From: Vineibacter terrae
GTDB taxonomy: Bacteria > Pseudomonadota > Alphaproteobacteria > Reyranellales > Reyranellaceae
Assembly (NCBI RefSeq): GCF_008039615.1
Contig: NZ_VDUZ01000034.1
Coordinates: 1 to 64,000, forward strand
Direction of reading: 5' to 3'
DNA length: 64,000 nt
A program made the translations under genes and the position numbers. Shown here in pieces: positions 16,791 through 25,729 of the stretch. Each line of letters opens with the position of its first letter. Position 1 is the first letter of the stretch. The notes beneath the pieces were generated by a model. That model had not been told where the DNA came from, ran no database searches, and saw only the letters and a program-made list of their open reading frames with translations.

Positions 16791-18266
16791 GTGCGCGATC
16801 CTGCGACTCCGGACAAGAAGCAGGGCTGGGTCGACGCGGCCCTGGCCTATCGCCACGGCAGCGTGCGCGCGGCGCTGTTCCTGGGCTTCTCCAGCGGGCT
16901 GCCGCTGCTGCTGGTGTTCGGCACGCTGTCGGCGCGGCTGCGCGAGACGGGCGTCGACCGCACGACGATCGGATTCATCAGCTGGGTGGCGCTGACCTAC
17001 GCCTGGAAGTTCGCGTGGGCGCCCCTCGTGGATCGCCTGCCGCTGCCGCCGCTCACCACCTGGCTCGGCCGGCGGCGCGGCTGGATGCTGGTGGCCCAGT
17101 CGGCGATCGTGGGCGGCCTGCTGCTGATGGCCGGCTTCGATCCGCGCAGCGACCTGCAGCCGCTGGTGATCGCCGCCGTCGTGGTCGCGTTCGCCTCGGC
17201 GACACAGGACATCGCCGTCGACGCGTGGCGCATCGAGGCGACCGGGCCGGAGCTGCAAGGCCCGACCGCGGGCGCCTATCAGCTCGGCTACCGTATCGCC
17301 GTGCTCGCCGCCGGCGCCGGCGCGCTCTACCTGGCCGAGCTCTACAGCTGGCGCACGGCCTATCTCGTCATGGCGGCCCTGGGCCTGGTCGGCGTCATGG
17401 CGACACTGCTGATCCGCGAGCCGGCGCCGGCGGCGCCGGCCGGCGATGCGCCGCTGCTTGCCGGGAAAAGCGACTCCATGACGGCGCGGATCGCGGCGTG
17501 GTTCACCGCCGCGGTGGTCGGGCCGTTCGCCGATTATTTCCAGCGCATGGGCTGGTTGGGCGTGGCGATCCTGGCCTTCATCGGCCTGTTCCGCATCAGC
17601 GATATAACGCTGGGCGTGATGGCCAACCCGTTCTACATCGACATGGGCTTCTCGAAGGCCGACATCGCCACCGTGACCAAGGTCTACGGCTTCTGGATGT
17701 CGATCGGCGGCGCGCTGGCCGGCGGCGCCATCGTGGTGCGCTACGGCATCCGCGGGCCGCTGATCTGGATGGCGATGCTGCTGCCGCTCACGAACCTGCT
17801 GTTCGCCCTGCTCGCTGCGCGCGGCCGCCCCGACCTGTGGCTGCTGGCCATGACCATCTCGGCCGACAATTTCGTCACCGGCATCTCGGGCTCGGTGTTC
17901 ATCGCCTACCTGTCGAGCCTGACCAACACGGCTTACACGGCCACGCAATATGCGTTGTTCAGCTCGCTGATGCTGCTGCCGGGCAAGTTCCTCGGGGGCT
18001 GGTCGGGCGCCATCGTCGACTGGGCGCAGCTCCATGGCTGGAGCCTGCCGGTGCTGGGCGACCTGCTGGCCTTCGTGGCGCGGGCGCCGGAGCAGCAGGG
18101 CTACGTGCTGTTCTTCCTCTACACCACCGCCATCGGCCTGCCGACGGTGCTGCTCGCCATCTGGCTCACCCGGCGCGATCTCTCGCCGGGGAACCCGGAC
18201 GCCGTGCCCGCTTCATCCGATCAGCAGGCGCCGGGCGCGCGCTCCCAGGGGAGCGCCGCGTCATGA
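16791..18266 (+). CDS. MFS transporter, AmpG-like (muropeptide permease family)
   Basis: A 491-residue integral membrane protein with about twelve hydrophobic helices. The AmpG/acetyl-CoA-transporter pattern is clear: LFLGFSSGLPLLLVFGTL, GFISWVALTYAWKFAWAPL, ASATQDIAVDAWRIE and GYRIAVLAAGAGALY. AmpG moves anhydro-muropeptides from periplasm to cytoplasm for wall recycling. The GTG at 16791 is preceded by GAGG at proper spacing. The gene overlaps the acetyltransferase gene by ATGA, and that gene overlaps lnt, so the three are co-translated. The neighbouring Lnt and L,D-transpeptidase fit an envelope theme. Confidence 0.88.
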   Translation: MRDPATPDKKQGWVDAALAYRHGSVRAALFLGFSSGLPLLLVFGTLSARLRETGVDRTTIGFISWVALTYAWKFAWAPLVDRLPLPPLTTWLGRRRGWMLVAQSAIVGGLLLMAGFDPRSDLQPLVIAAVVVAFASATQDIAVDAWRIEATGPELQGPTAGAYQLGYRIAVLAAGAGALYLAELYSWRTAYLVMAALGLVGVMATLLIREPAPAAPAGDAPLLAGKSDSMTARIAAWFTAAVVGPFADYFQRMGWLGVAILAFIGLFRISDITLGVMANPFYIDMGFSKADIATVTKVYGFWMSIGGALAGGAIVVRYGIRGPLIWMAMLLPLTNLLFALLAARGRPDLWLLAMTISADNFVTGISGSVFIAYLSSLTNTAYTATQYALFSSLMLLPGKFLGGWSGAIVDWAQLHGWSLPVLGDLLAFVARAPEQQGYVLFFLYTTAIGLPTVLLAIWLTRRDLSPGNPDAVPASSDQQAPGARSQGSAAS

Positions 18267-20695
18267 GCCTGCGCCATCTCGACGCGTTGCTGAAGCCGCG
18301 CTCCATCGCCCTGATCGGCGCCAGCGCCCGGCCGGGCTCCGTCGGCGCGTTGCTCATGGACAAGCTCGGCGATGGCCGCTTCACGGGCGAGGTGTGGCCC
18401 GTCAACCCGAAAGGCCACCTCGAGGCCGGCCGCGCGGCCTTCCGCGATCTGTGCGACCTGCCGGCGACGCCCGACCTGGCGGTGATCGCCACGCCCGGCC
18501 GGGTGGTGCCGGGGATCCTCCATCGCCTCGCGCGCCGCGGCGGCAAGGCGGCGATCGTGCTCGCCGACGACCTCGGCGGCGGCGATGAGGCACGTCGCGC
18601 CAAGGCCGAGCGCGTGCTGGCCCGCATCGCGCGCCGGCGCGGGCTGCGGGTGCTGGGGCCGGCGTCGGTCGGCTTGCAATCACCCGGCATCGGCCTCGAC
18701 GCGAGCCTGTCGCCCACGCGGGCGCCGACCGGCGATCTGGCCTTCGTCACCCAGTCGGCCGCGGTGGCCAGCGCCGCGGTCGATTGGGCGGCCGCACGCC
18801 GCATCGGCTTCAGCCATGCCGTCACCCTGGGGGACATGGTCGACCTCGATTTCGGCGTGCTGCTCGACTGGCTGGCGCTGGATGAAGGCACCCGTGCCAT
18901 CCTGCTGCACATCGAGTCGGTCAAGGATGCGCGCTACTTCATGTCGGCGGCGCGTGCGGCGGCACGCGCCAAGCCGGTGATCGTGCTGAAGACCGGCCGC
19001 AGCCTCGCCGCCGCCCGGGTCGTGCATGCGCGGGCCGGCGCGATCGGCGGCGATGACGTTTATGATGCGGCCTTCCGGCGCGCCGGCATGCTGCGGGTCG
19101 CCGATCTCGATGAGCTGTTCGAGGCGACGGCGACGCTGGCGGCCAATCGGCAGCCGCTCGGCAGCCGGCTGGCCATCCTCGCCAATGGCGGCGGGCTGGG
19201 GGTCGTGGCCGTCGACACGCTGCTGGATCTCGGCGGGCGGCTGGCGGTGATCGAGGCCGGTGCGCTGGGGCGGCCGACCTGGGCGCATGGCAATCCGCTC
19301 GACGTGACCAGCGATGCCCCGGCCGAGCGTTATGCGGAAGCGGCGCGGGCGCTGCTGGCGGCGCCGTCGGTCGATGCCGTTCTGGCGATCCACGCGCCGT
19401 CGCCGTTCGTGCCGGCCGCGGCGCCGGCGCAGGCCCTGATCGACGCGGCGGCCTCCAACCGCAAGCCGGTGTTCGCGAGCTGGGTCGGGGGCGCCAGCCA
19501 GGAGGCGGCGCGCCGCCTGTTCGTCGACGCCGGCATCCCCAGCCACGAGACGCCGCGCCAGGCGGTGCGCGGGTTCATGCAGCTGGTGAACTTCCGCCGC
19601 AACCGCGAGACCTTGATGGAGACGCCGGCGTCGCAGCCGGAAACCTTTGTCGTCGATACCGTCCGGGCGCGCCAGGTCATCGCGGCCGCGCGCGCCGAGG
19701 ACCGCCTGGAGCTGACGCCGGAAGAGTCGCTGCGGATGCTGCAGGCGGCGGCGATCGCGACGGCGCCGACCTTCCGCCCGATCGAAGGGTCGGCCTACGA
19801 CCTTGCCGCCGCGTTGCGCAGCGATCCGATGTTCGGGCCGGTGCTGGTGTTCGGACGTGGCGGCCGCGTCGGCCGGCGCCTCGATGACCGGGCGCTGGCG
19901 CTGCCGCCGCTGAACATGGCGCTGGCGCACGACGTGATGATGCGCACGCGCGTCTGGCGGCTGCTGCAGGGCGGCGAGGGCCAGCGTGCGGCGGCGCTCG
20001 ATGCGCTGGCGCTGACGCTGATCAAGGTGGCGCAGATCGCCGTCGACCTGCCGGAGGTCGAATCCCTGCGCATCGAGCCGCTGCGGGTCGATGCCCGCGC
20101 CGCGGTGGCGATGTCGGCGCACATCGTGCTGATGCCGCCGGAACGGACCGGGTCGCGGCTGGTGATCCGCCCCTACCCCAAGGAGCTGGAAAGCACCGAG
20201 CGGCTGCGTGACGGCCGCGCCTTCCTGCTGCGCCCGGTGCGGCCGGAGGACGAGCCGCTGCTGATCGACATGTCCGCCCGCATGACACGCGAGGACGTGC
20301 GCCTGCGCTTCTTCGCGCCGCTGCCGCGGCTGTCGCACGAGATGGCGGCACGGCTCACGCAGCTCGACTACGACCGCCAGATGGCGCTGGTCGCGCTCGG
20401 CGCCGACGCCGACAGTGCACGCCATGCCTGGGGTGTGGTACGCATCGCCGCCGATCCGGACAACGAAACGGCCGAGTTCGCTATCACCGTGCGCAGCGAC
20501 ATGAAAGGGCAAGGCCTGGGATCCCTGCTGATGGAACGCATCACCACCTATGCCCGCGACCGTGGCCTCAAGACGCTCATGGGGTTTGTGCTGTCCGAGA
20601 ACGAGCCGATGCTGTCGCTGAGCCGGCGGTTGGGCTTCAAGCCCACGCGCGTGCCCGACGAGCCGACCGTTCAGAAAATCGTGCTGCGTCTCTGA
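18263..20695 (+). CDS. Pat/PatZ-like protein: acyl-CoA synthetase (NDP-forming) domains fused to a GNAT acetyltransferase
   Basis: This 810-residue cytosolic protein starts with a CoA-binding Rossmann domain (SIALIGASARPGSVGALLMD). Succinyl-CoA ligase-like domains follow. The site that carries the catalytic His in active ADP-forming synthetases (SHTGALAG in homologues) reads ARAGAIGG at about residues 255-262, so His is replaced by Arg. The ATP-grasp part is shortened: about 80 residues seem missing between the helix LRMLQAAAIATAPTFRPIE and FGPVLVFGRGGRVGRR. A complete GNAT domain (from about 645) has SDMKGQGLGSLLMERITTYA. This fits a Pat-type protein lysine acetyltransferase regulated through its dead synthetase part. 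Targets such as acetyl-CoA synthetase are inferred from the family. Confidence 0.88.
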   Translation: MSLRHLDALLKPRSIALIGASARPGSVGALLMDKLGDGRFTGEVWPVNPKGHLEAGRAAFRDLCDLPATPDLAVIATPGRVVPGILHRLARRGGKAAIVLADDLGGGDEARRAKAERVLARIARRRGLRVLGPASVGLQSPGIGLDASLSPTRAPTGDLAFVTQSAAVASAAVDWAAARRIGFSHAVTLGDMVDLDFGVLLDWLALDEGTRAILLHIESVKDARYFMSAARAAARAKPVIVLKTGRSLAAARVVHARAGAIGGDDVYDAAFRRAGMLRVADLDELFEATATLAANRQPLGSRLAILANGGGLGVVAVDTLLDLGGRLAVIEAGALGRPTWAHGNPLDVTSDAPAERYAEAARALLAAPSVDAVLAIHAPSPFVPAAAPAQALIDAAASNRKPVFASWVGGASQEAARRLFVDAGIPSHETPRQAVRGFMQLVNFRRNRETLMETPASQPETFVVDTVRARQVIAAARAEDRLELTPEESLRMLQAAAIATAPTFRPIEGSAYDLAAALRSDPMFGPVLVFGRGGRVGRRLDDRALALPPLNMALAHDVMMRTRVWRLLQGGEGQRAAALDALALTLIKVAQIAVDLPEVESLRIEPLRVDARAAVAMSAHIVLMPPERTGSRLVIRPYPKELESTERLRDGRAFLLRPVRPEDEPLLIDMSARMTREDVRLRFFAPLPRLSHEMAARLTQLDYDRQMALVALGADADSARHAWGVVRIAADPDNETAEFAITVRSDMKGQGLGSLLMERITTYARDRGLKTLMGFVLSENEPMLSLSRRLGFKPTRVPDEPTVQKIVLRL

Positions 20696-22335
20696 TGGCC
20701 ATGCGGCTGCTGCGCTCGCAGGATGCGGTCGCGCCGCGCGATTCACGCCTCTTGCGCCTCGCATCCACCGTTGCTGCCCTGCGTGGCTGGCGACGCTGGC
20801 TCCTGGTGGCGCTGCTGGGCACCGGCGCGGGCTTCGCGATGCCGCCCTGGCACGTCTTTCCGCTGATGGTGGTCGGACTGGTCGGCCTGGTCTGGCTCAT
20901 CGACGGCACGGCATCGGCAGCCGAATCCGGACCACGGCGCCCGCATCGGCAGAGCTTCCTCGACGGGCTGCTCTGGGGACTCGGCTATTTCACCGTCGGC
21001 AGCCTCTGGATCATCGAGGCCTTCAGCGTGCCGCCGGCGGATTTCGTGGCCCTGGGCCCGCCGATCGTCGGCGGGCTCGCGGTCGTGCTGGCCATCTTCG
21101 TCGGCCTGGCGTGCCTCGCCTGGACCGGGATCGTGCGCCGTGTTCCCGCGCTGGGCCGGGGATGGGCGCGGGTGCTGCTGTTCGCGGCGCTGGCCGCCGT
21201 CTTCGAGTGGCTGCGCGGCCATGTGTTCACCGGCTATCCGTGGAACCCGTTCGGGCATGTCTGGGCCTTTGCCGTGGTCCTGCTGCAGCCGGCGTCATGG
21301 ATCGGTGTCTACGGGCTGAGTGCGATCACGGTGGCGCTGCTGGCGTTGCCGGCCGCCTTGTCCGACGGACGCCATCGGGCGACGGCGATTCTTGCAGTGC
21401 TGCTGCTGCTGCCGTTCGCCGCCGCCGCGCCGCGGCTGCTGCTCGCGACGCCGGAACCGGGCGGACCGATGCTGCGCCTGGTGCAGCCCAACATCCCGCA
21501 GGGCGAGAAATGGTTGGCGGCCAGGCGCGGCGAGCACATGGCCAGGCTCCTGCAGCTGAGCCTGGCCCAGCGGCCGGAGGCGGTGCGCCATGTGATCTGG
21601 CCCGAAACGGCCGTGCCGTTCCTGCTCAACGAGTCACCGGACTACCTGCGTGCCATCGCGGCCGTGGTGCCGGATGGCGGCTACCTGCTGGTGGGCGCGC
21701 CGCGCGGGGCGATGACGCCGGCGGAAGCGGCGATCGTCTCGCCCGGCAACCAGGAGCCGGCATGGAACAGCCTGCATGCCGTCGACGCCACCGGCGCGAT
21801 CCGCGCCACCTACGACAAGGTGCATCTGGTGCCGCTGGGCGAGTACCTGCCGCTGCGCCGCTACTTCCCGATCCTGGCCGACACGATCGGCCGCGGCTCC
21901 TTCGAGGCCGGCACGCAGCGCCGCACTATCCGCCTGCCGGGGCTGCCGCCGGTCGGCGTCATCATCTGCTACGAGGCGATCTTCCCGGCCGCCGTGGTCG
22001 ATCCCGTCGACCGGCCGGCCTGGATCCTCAATGTCACCAACGATTCGTGGTTCGGGGCCTCGAGCGGCCCATACCAGCATTTTGTCAGCGCCCGCCTGCG
22101 GGCCATCGAGGAAGGACTACCATTGGTGCGCGTCGCCAACACCGGCATTTCGGCCGTCGTCGACCGGTTCGGCCGGGTGGAGGCACAACTGGGCATGGAA
22201 AAAACCGGGGTGATCGATCACAACCTGCCGCCGGCGGGGCCGGCGACGCCGTTTGCACGCTTCGGCGATTGGGCCTTCGCCGCCACCCTGCTGCTGATGG
22301 CCTTGCCGCTGGCATGGTCCGCCAGCCGGAACTGA
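20695..22335 (+). CDS. lnt: Apolipoprotein N-acyltransferase
   Basis: This inner-membrane enzyme N-acylates the terminal diacylglyceryl-cysteine of lipoproteins, the last step of lipoprotein maturation. The 546-residue product has six or so N-terminal membrane helices, a periplasmic nitrilase domain and a final C-terminal helix. The catalytic triad is present: Glu304 (WPETAVPF), Lys375 (YDKVHLVPLGEY) and Cys425 (ICYEAIFP). EWLRGHVFTGYPWNPFG is the usual Lnt membrane motif. The start overlaps the preceding stop (TGATG). In many alphaproteobacteria lnt is followed by an XRE regulator and metK; here the XRE gene is present but metK is not in the window. Confidence 0.95.
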   Translation: MAMRLLRSQDAVAPRDSRLLRLASTVAALRGWRRWLLVALLGTGAGFAMPPWHVFPLMVVGLVGLVWLIDGTASAAESGPRRPHRQSFLDGLLWGLGYFTVGSLWIIEAFSVPPADFVALGPPIVGGLAVVLAIFVGLACLAWTGIVRRVPALGRGWARVLLFAALAAVFEWLRGHVFTGYPWNPFGHVWAFAVVLLQPASWIGVYGLSAITVALLALPAALSDGRHRATAILAVLLLLPFAAAAPRLLLATPEPGGPMLRLVQPNIPQGEKWLAARRGEHMARLLQLSLAQRPEAVRHVIWPETAVPFLLNESPDYLRAIAAVVPDGGYLLVGAPRGAMTPAEAAIVSPGNQEPAWNSLHAVDATGAIRATYDKVHLVPLGEYLPLRRYFPILADTIGRGSFEAGTQRRTIRLPGLPPVGVIICYEAIFPAAVVDPVDRPAWILNVTNDSWFGASSGPYQHFVSARLRAIEEGLPLVRVANTGISAVVDRFGRVEAQLGMEKTGVIDHNLPPAGPATPFARFGDWAFAATLLLMALPLAWSASRN

Positions 22336-22637
22336 AACCTGCATCGGTCTCATCCGGCCCAATTTGGGGTTTCACGCCTCGCAAGGCGCGAGGGTGATCA
22401 CAAGAAAGCAACCAAACATATTAAAAAAGGTATTAACAATAGGACAATTTCACGTCACAATAACGATCGTGCGCCTGTTGGCTTAACGCTGAAAAGGCGC
22501 ACCTGCGATGTACAGTGGGTCGATGCGAAACAAGCTGCACTGACCCCGCACACAGAAGGCGAGCTCGGGACTTTGATCCCGGCGGCGTCACGCCATCTGC
22601 CGGGTGGCCGACGACCGGAAGTAAGGGAGTTAAAAAA
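22336..22637 (+). promoter_or_regulatory. AT-rich leader/promoter region of the XRE regulator gene
   Basis: The 302 bases after lnt contain an unusually AT-rich patch (about 22400-22465: ATATTAAAAAAGGTATTAAC). An 8-bp inverted repeat GTGCGCCT/AGGCGCAC at 22469-22476 and 22495-22502 follows. The gene itself has AAGGGAG nine bases before its ATG. This points to its own promoter and possibly autoregulation, but no exact -10/-35 pair could be fixed. Confidence 0.4.
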
Positions 22638-23093
22638 ATGGCAGGTCATCCGGTCGACGTTCACGTGGGGACACGGGTGCGGCAACGCCGAACGCTTCTC
22701 GGCATGAGTCAGGAAAAGCTGGGCGAAGCCGTCGGGTTGACGTTCCAGCAGATCCAGAAATACGAACGAGGCGCCAACCGTATCGGTTCCAGCCGCCTCT
22801 ATGAGTTCAGCAAGGTGCTGGACGTTCCGGTGTCCTATTTCTTCGAGGAGATGCCGGTCAACGTCCTGGTCGGCCCGCGGCGTGGGCGCGGCCGCAAGGG
22901 CGGCTTCGCCGAGGAGGGCACGCCGTTCGAGGACGAGAAGGATCCGCTTGCCAAGCGCGAGACGCTGGAGCTGGTGCGAGCCTACTACAAGATCGACGAA
23001 GCCAAGGTGCGCAAGCGCATCTTCGAGATGGTGAAAGCGGTCGGCTCCGCCTCGCGTGCCCACAAGCTGGCAGGCTCGGGCAAGCGCAAGTGA
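22638..23093 (+). CDS. XRE-family helix-turn-helix transcriptional regulator
   Basis: A 151-residue DNA-binding protein. The N-terminal Cro/C1-type domain (about 8-70) reads GTRVRQRRTLLGMSQEKLGE and AVGLTFQQIQKYERGANRIG. A linker rich in Gly/Arg and an acidic, helical C-terminus (LAKRETLELVRAYYKID, VRKRIFEMVKAV) probably mediate dimerisation. This domain order is conserved for the regulator found between lnt and metK in many alphaproteobacteria. The targets are not known from the sequence. The start at 22638 (MAGHPVDVHVG) has an AAGGGAG ribosome-binding site. Confidence 0.9.
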   Translation: MAGHPVDVHVGTRVRQRRTLLGMSQEKLGEAVGLTFQQIQKYERGANRIGSSRLYEFSKVLDVPVSYFFEEMPVNVLVGPRRGRGRKGGFAEEGTPFEDEKDPLAKRETLELVRAYYKIDEAKVRKRIFEMVKAVGSASRAHKLAGSGKRK

Positions 23094-23310
23094 TGGCAAG
23101 CCGCCGCTGCGCACCCTGCGATGGTGGCTGACGATGGTCCCTGACCTGCCGGAGCATGACCGTCGCATGCATGAGCCCCGCTGTCTCTCGCCCCGGTAGA
23201 GCGCCATCGGCGCCGCCGTCAGGGCGCTTGCACGTTTCAGGGTGAGGCGGCGTCTTCCATTCGGGCTGCGGCGCGGCTAGACCTGCCGGTCTGCCACGTC
23301 GGGGAACGCC

Positions 23311-24378
23311 ATGTCCGCAAGCCCGCTCGCCGCGTTACCGCCGCAACAAGTTGGACCGGCCGTCTGGTATGGACCTGACATGGCACGCCGGACCGACTGG
23401 GTTGTGCCGCTGTCGGATGCTGATATCGCAGAGGTCGAGGCGGCGATGGCGCCGCTGGTGGCGCGCGCGGCGGACATTGCGCGCATCACGCGCGCCGACT
23501 TCCCCCTGCCGAGCCTGGGGCCGCGGCTGGCGGCGGCGCTCGCGGCGCTGCTGCACGGCCGCGGCTTCGTCGTGCTGCGCGGCCTGCCGGTCGGACGCTA
23601 CAGTCCGCGCGAGGCGGCGACGGCCTTCTTCGGCATCGGCGCCCATCTCGGCAACGCCCGATCGCAGAATGCCAAGGGCCACGTGCTGGGCCATGTCCGG
23701 GACCTGGGCCTGTCCAGCCGCGACCCCAACGTCCGCATCTACCAGACCAACGAGCGCCAGACCTATCACACCGACTCCTGCGACGTGGTCGGCCTGCTGT
23801 GCCTGAAGACGGCCAAATCCGGCGGACTCTCGACCCTGGTCAGCTCAAGCGCGATCTTCAACGAGATGCGCCTGAAGCGGCCCGATCTGCTCGAGCTGCT
23901 GTTCCAGCCGGTCGCCACCGACCGGCGTGGCGAGGTGCCGGCGGGGATGAAGCCCTATTTCGAGATCCCGGTCTTCAGCTGGCACGAAGGCCACCTGAGC
24001 GCGATCTATCAGCGCCAGTACATCGACAGCGCCCAGCGGCTGGATGGCGCGCCGCGGCTGACGCCGCAGCTCATCGCCGCCCTCGACCTGTTCGATACGC
24101 TGGCCAACGATCCGGCGCTGAACCTGCACATGGAGTTCAGGCCCGGCGACATGCAGTTCGTGCACAACCACACCCTGCTGCACGACCGCACCGGCTTCGA
24201 GGATTGGGAGGAGCCGGAGCGTCGCCGCCATCTGCTGCGCCTGTGGCTGGCCTGCCCGGGCGCGCGGCCATTGCCGGCGGTCTTCGCCCAGCGCTACGGC
24301 TCGGTCATGGTCGGCGACCGCGGCGGCATCATCATACCCGGCACCACGGCGCTGAACGCGCCGCTGGAGGCGGTGTGA
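23311..24378 (+). CDS. TauD/TfdA-family 2-oxoglutarate- and Fe(II)-dependent dioxygenase
   Basis: A 355-residue cytosolic oxygenase. The iron facial triad is visible as His153 and Asp155 (QTYHTDSCD) and His291 (LLHDRTGFEDW). The 2-oxoglutarate-binding Arg is probably within RRRHLLRLWLACPG. The strand GRGFVVLRGLPV is typical of the family. The overlap with the next gene (GTGA) suggests joint translation with a nucleotidyltransferase-like protein. The substrate is not predictable: taurine, phenoxyacids, quaternary amines and other compounds are all used by relatives. No sulfur-assimilation neighbour is adjacent. Confidence 0.88.
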   Translation: MSASPLAALPPQQVGPAVWYGPDMARRTDWVVPLSDADIAEVEAAMAPLVARAADIARITRADFPLPSLGPRLAAALAALLHGRGFVVLRGLPVGRYSPREAATAFFGIGAHLGNARSQNAKGHVLGHVRDLGLSSRDPNVRIYQTNERQTYHTDSCDVVGLLCLKTAKSGGLSTLVSSSAIFNEMRLKRPDLLELLFQPVATDRRGEVPAGMKPYFEIPVFSWHEGHLSAIYQRQYIDSAQRLDGAPRLTPQLIAALDLFDTLANDPALNLHMEFRPGDMQFVHNHTLLHDRTGFEDWEEPERRRHLLRLWLACPGARPLPAVFAQRYGSVMVGDRGGIIIPGTTALNAPLEAV

Positions 24379-24965
24379 GCGATGCGCGCCTGCAGGCGAT
24401 CGTGCGCGCGCACCCGCTGCTGTCCGCCGTCCTCGACCGCTTTGCCGCCGTCGGCTTGCCGGATGCCTGGCTGGTCGCCGGCGCGGTCGCCCAGGGCGTG
24501 TGGAATGCGGCGACCGGCCGCGCGCCGACCTACGGCCTGAAGGACATCGACATCGTCTATTTCGACGGCGCCGATCTGTCGGCCGAGACCGAGGCGATGC
24601 ACGAGGCCCGCCTGCGGGCCCTGTTCGCCGACCTGGCGGTGAAGCTCGACGTCAAGAACGAGGCGCGCGTTCATCTGTGGTATGCCGACGCCTTCGGCAA
24701 CGGGCTCGAGCCCTACCGGTCGAGCGAGGATGCCATCGGCACGTTCCCGACCACGGCGACCAGCATCGGCATCCGGCCGCAGGGCGATGCGCTGGGCCTG
24801 TGCGCGCCGTTCGGTGTCGACGATCTCCTGGCCGGCGTGGTGCGGCCCAACAAGCGGCAGGTCACGCAGGCGGTCTACGAGAAGAAGGTCGCGCGCTGGC
24901 GGGCGCTGTGGCCGGAGCTGACCTACATTCCCTGGGATCAGACCCAGCCGCCATCGACGACGTAG
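24375..24965 (+). CDS. Nucleotidyltransferase family protein (NTP_transf_6-like)
   Basis: The product has 196 residues starting at a GTG that overlaps the dioxygenase stop codon. The N-terminal part DAWLVAGAVAQGVWNAATGR followed by GLKDIDIVYFD is the G(x)n-DxD pattern of the Pol-beta-type nucleotidyltransferase fold. Downstream VKNEARVHLWYADAFG and YRSSEDAIGTFPTTATSIGI match uncharacterised members (DUF925 type). The biochemical role is unknown. The 3' end overlaps the convergent SDR gene by 28 bases. Confidence 0.82.
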   Translation: MSDARLQAIVRAHPLLSAVLDRFAAVGLPDAWLVAGAVAQGVWNAATGRAPTYGLKDIDIVYFDGADLSAETEAMHEARLRALFADLAVKLDVKNEARVHLWYADAFGNGLEPYRSSEDAIGTFPTTATSIGIRPQGDALGLCAPFGVDDLLAGVVRPNKRQVTQAVYEKKVARWRALWPELTYIPWDQTQPPSTT

Positions 24966-25699
24966 TGCTGGCTGGTGCAGGCGGCGGCTTCGTCGGAGGC
25001 GAGGAACACGACGAAGCGGGCGACGTCGTCGGGGACCAGCCAGCGCTTGAGGCACTGCGCCTGCAGCATGCGCTGCTCGCCCTCAGGCGTGATCCACAGG
25101 CGCTGCTGGCGCTCGGTGCGGATCCAGCCCGGCGCGACGGCGTTCACACGGATGTTGAACGGGCCGTAGTCCCGCGCCAGCGATCGCGTCAGGCCCAGCA
25201 CGGCCGATTTGGCAGCGGTGTAGACCGCCATGCCGCCCATGCCGGCCATCCATGAGATCGAGGCGAAGTTGACGATGGCGCCGCGCTGCGCCGCCTTCAT
25301 CGCGGGCAGCACGGCCTGGGCCGCGAAGAACTGATGCCGCAGGTTGACGGCGATCAGCGCGTCCCATTGCTCGGGCGTCACATCCTCGGTGGTGTGGCGC
25401 TGGTCGAGCGCAGCGTTGTTGACCAGCACCTCGATCGGGCCGATGCGCGCGCGCAGCGCGTCGATGGCCGCCCGCAACGCCGCGATGTCGGTGAGGTCGG
25501 CGTGCTCGAAATGCACCTCGCCGCCCTGCTCGCGCAGCGCCTGCACCAGCGCCGTCGCCGGCTCCTGCTGGATGTCGATGAAGCCGACACGGCTCTTCTG
25601 GCGCGCGAAGGCGCGCACGATCGCCTCGCCGATGCCGGTGGCGCCGCCGGTCACCAGCACGGCGCGGCCAGCGAGGTCGGGATAGATGGCTCCAGCCAT
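24938..25699 (-). CDS. SDR-family oxidoreductase
   Basis: A 253-residue classical short-chain dehydrogenase. The NAD(P)-binding TGGATGIGEAI is near residue 20, and an acidic residue in VGFIDIQQEP suggests NAD preference. NNAALD, the catalytic Ser in FASISWM and Tyr-x3-Lys in VYTAAKSA follow. Near the C-terminus VVDGGWV is the usual family ending. I chose the ATG at 25699 with GGAG about ten bases upstream; a GTG two codons earlier is possible. The gene precedes nothing on its strand except the convergent nucleotidyltransferase, and lies 30 bases after the FAD monooxygenase gene, so the two are probably one operon. Substrate unknown. Confidence 0.9.
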   Translation of the reverse strand: MAGAIYPDLAGRAVLVTGGATGIGEAIVRAFARQKSRVGFIDIQQEPATALVQALREQGGEVHFEHADLTDIAALRAAIDALRARIGPIEVLVNNAALDQRHTTEDVTPEQWDALIAVNLRHQFFAAQAVLPAMKAAQRGAIVNFASISWMAGMGGMAVYTAAKSAVLGLTRSLARDYGPFNIRVNAVAPGWIRTERQQRLWITPEGEQRMLQAQCLKRWLVPDDVARFVVFLASDEAAACTSQHYVVDGGWV

Positions 25700-25729
25700 G
25701 AGCACTGCTCCGTTTCCTGTTGCGCGGGG

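Noticed and set aside
22377-22396. Rho-independent terminator after lnt (CCTCGC/GCGAGG)
   Set aside because: The stem is short and bulged, and there is no U-tract.
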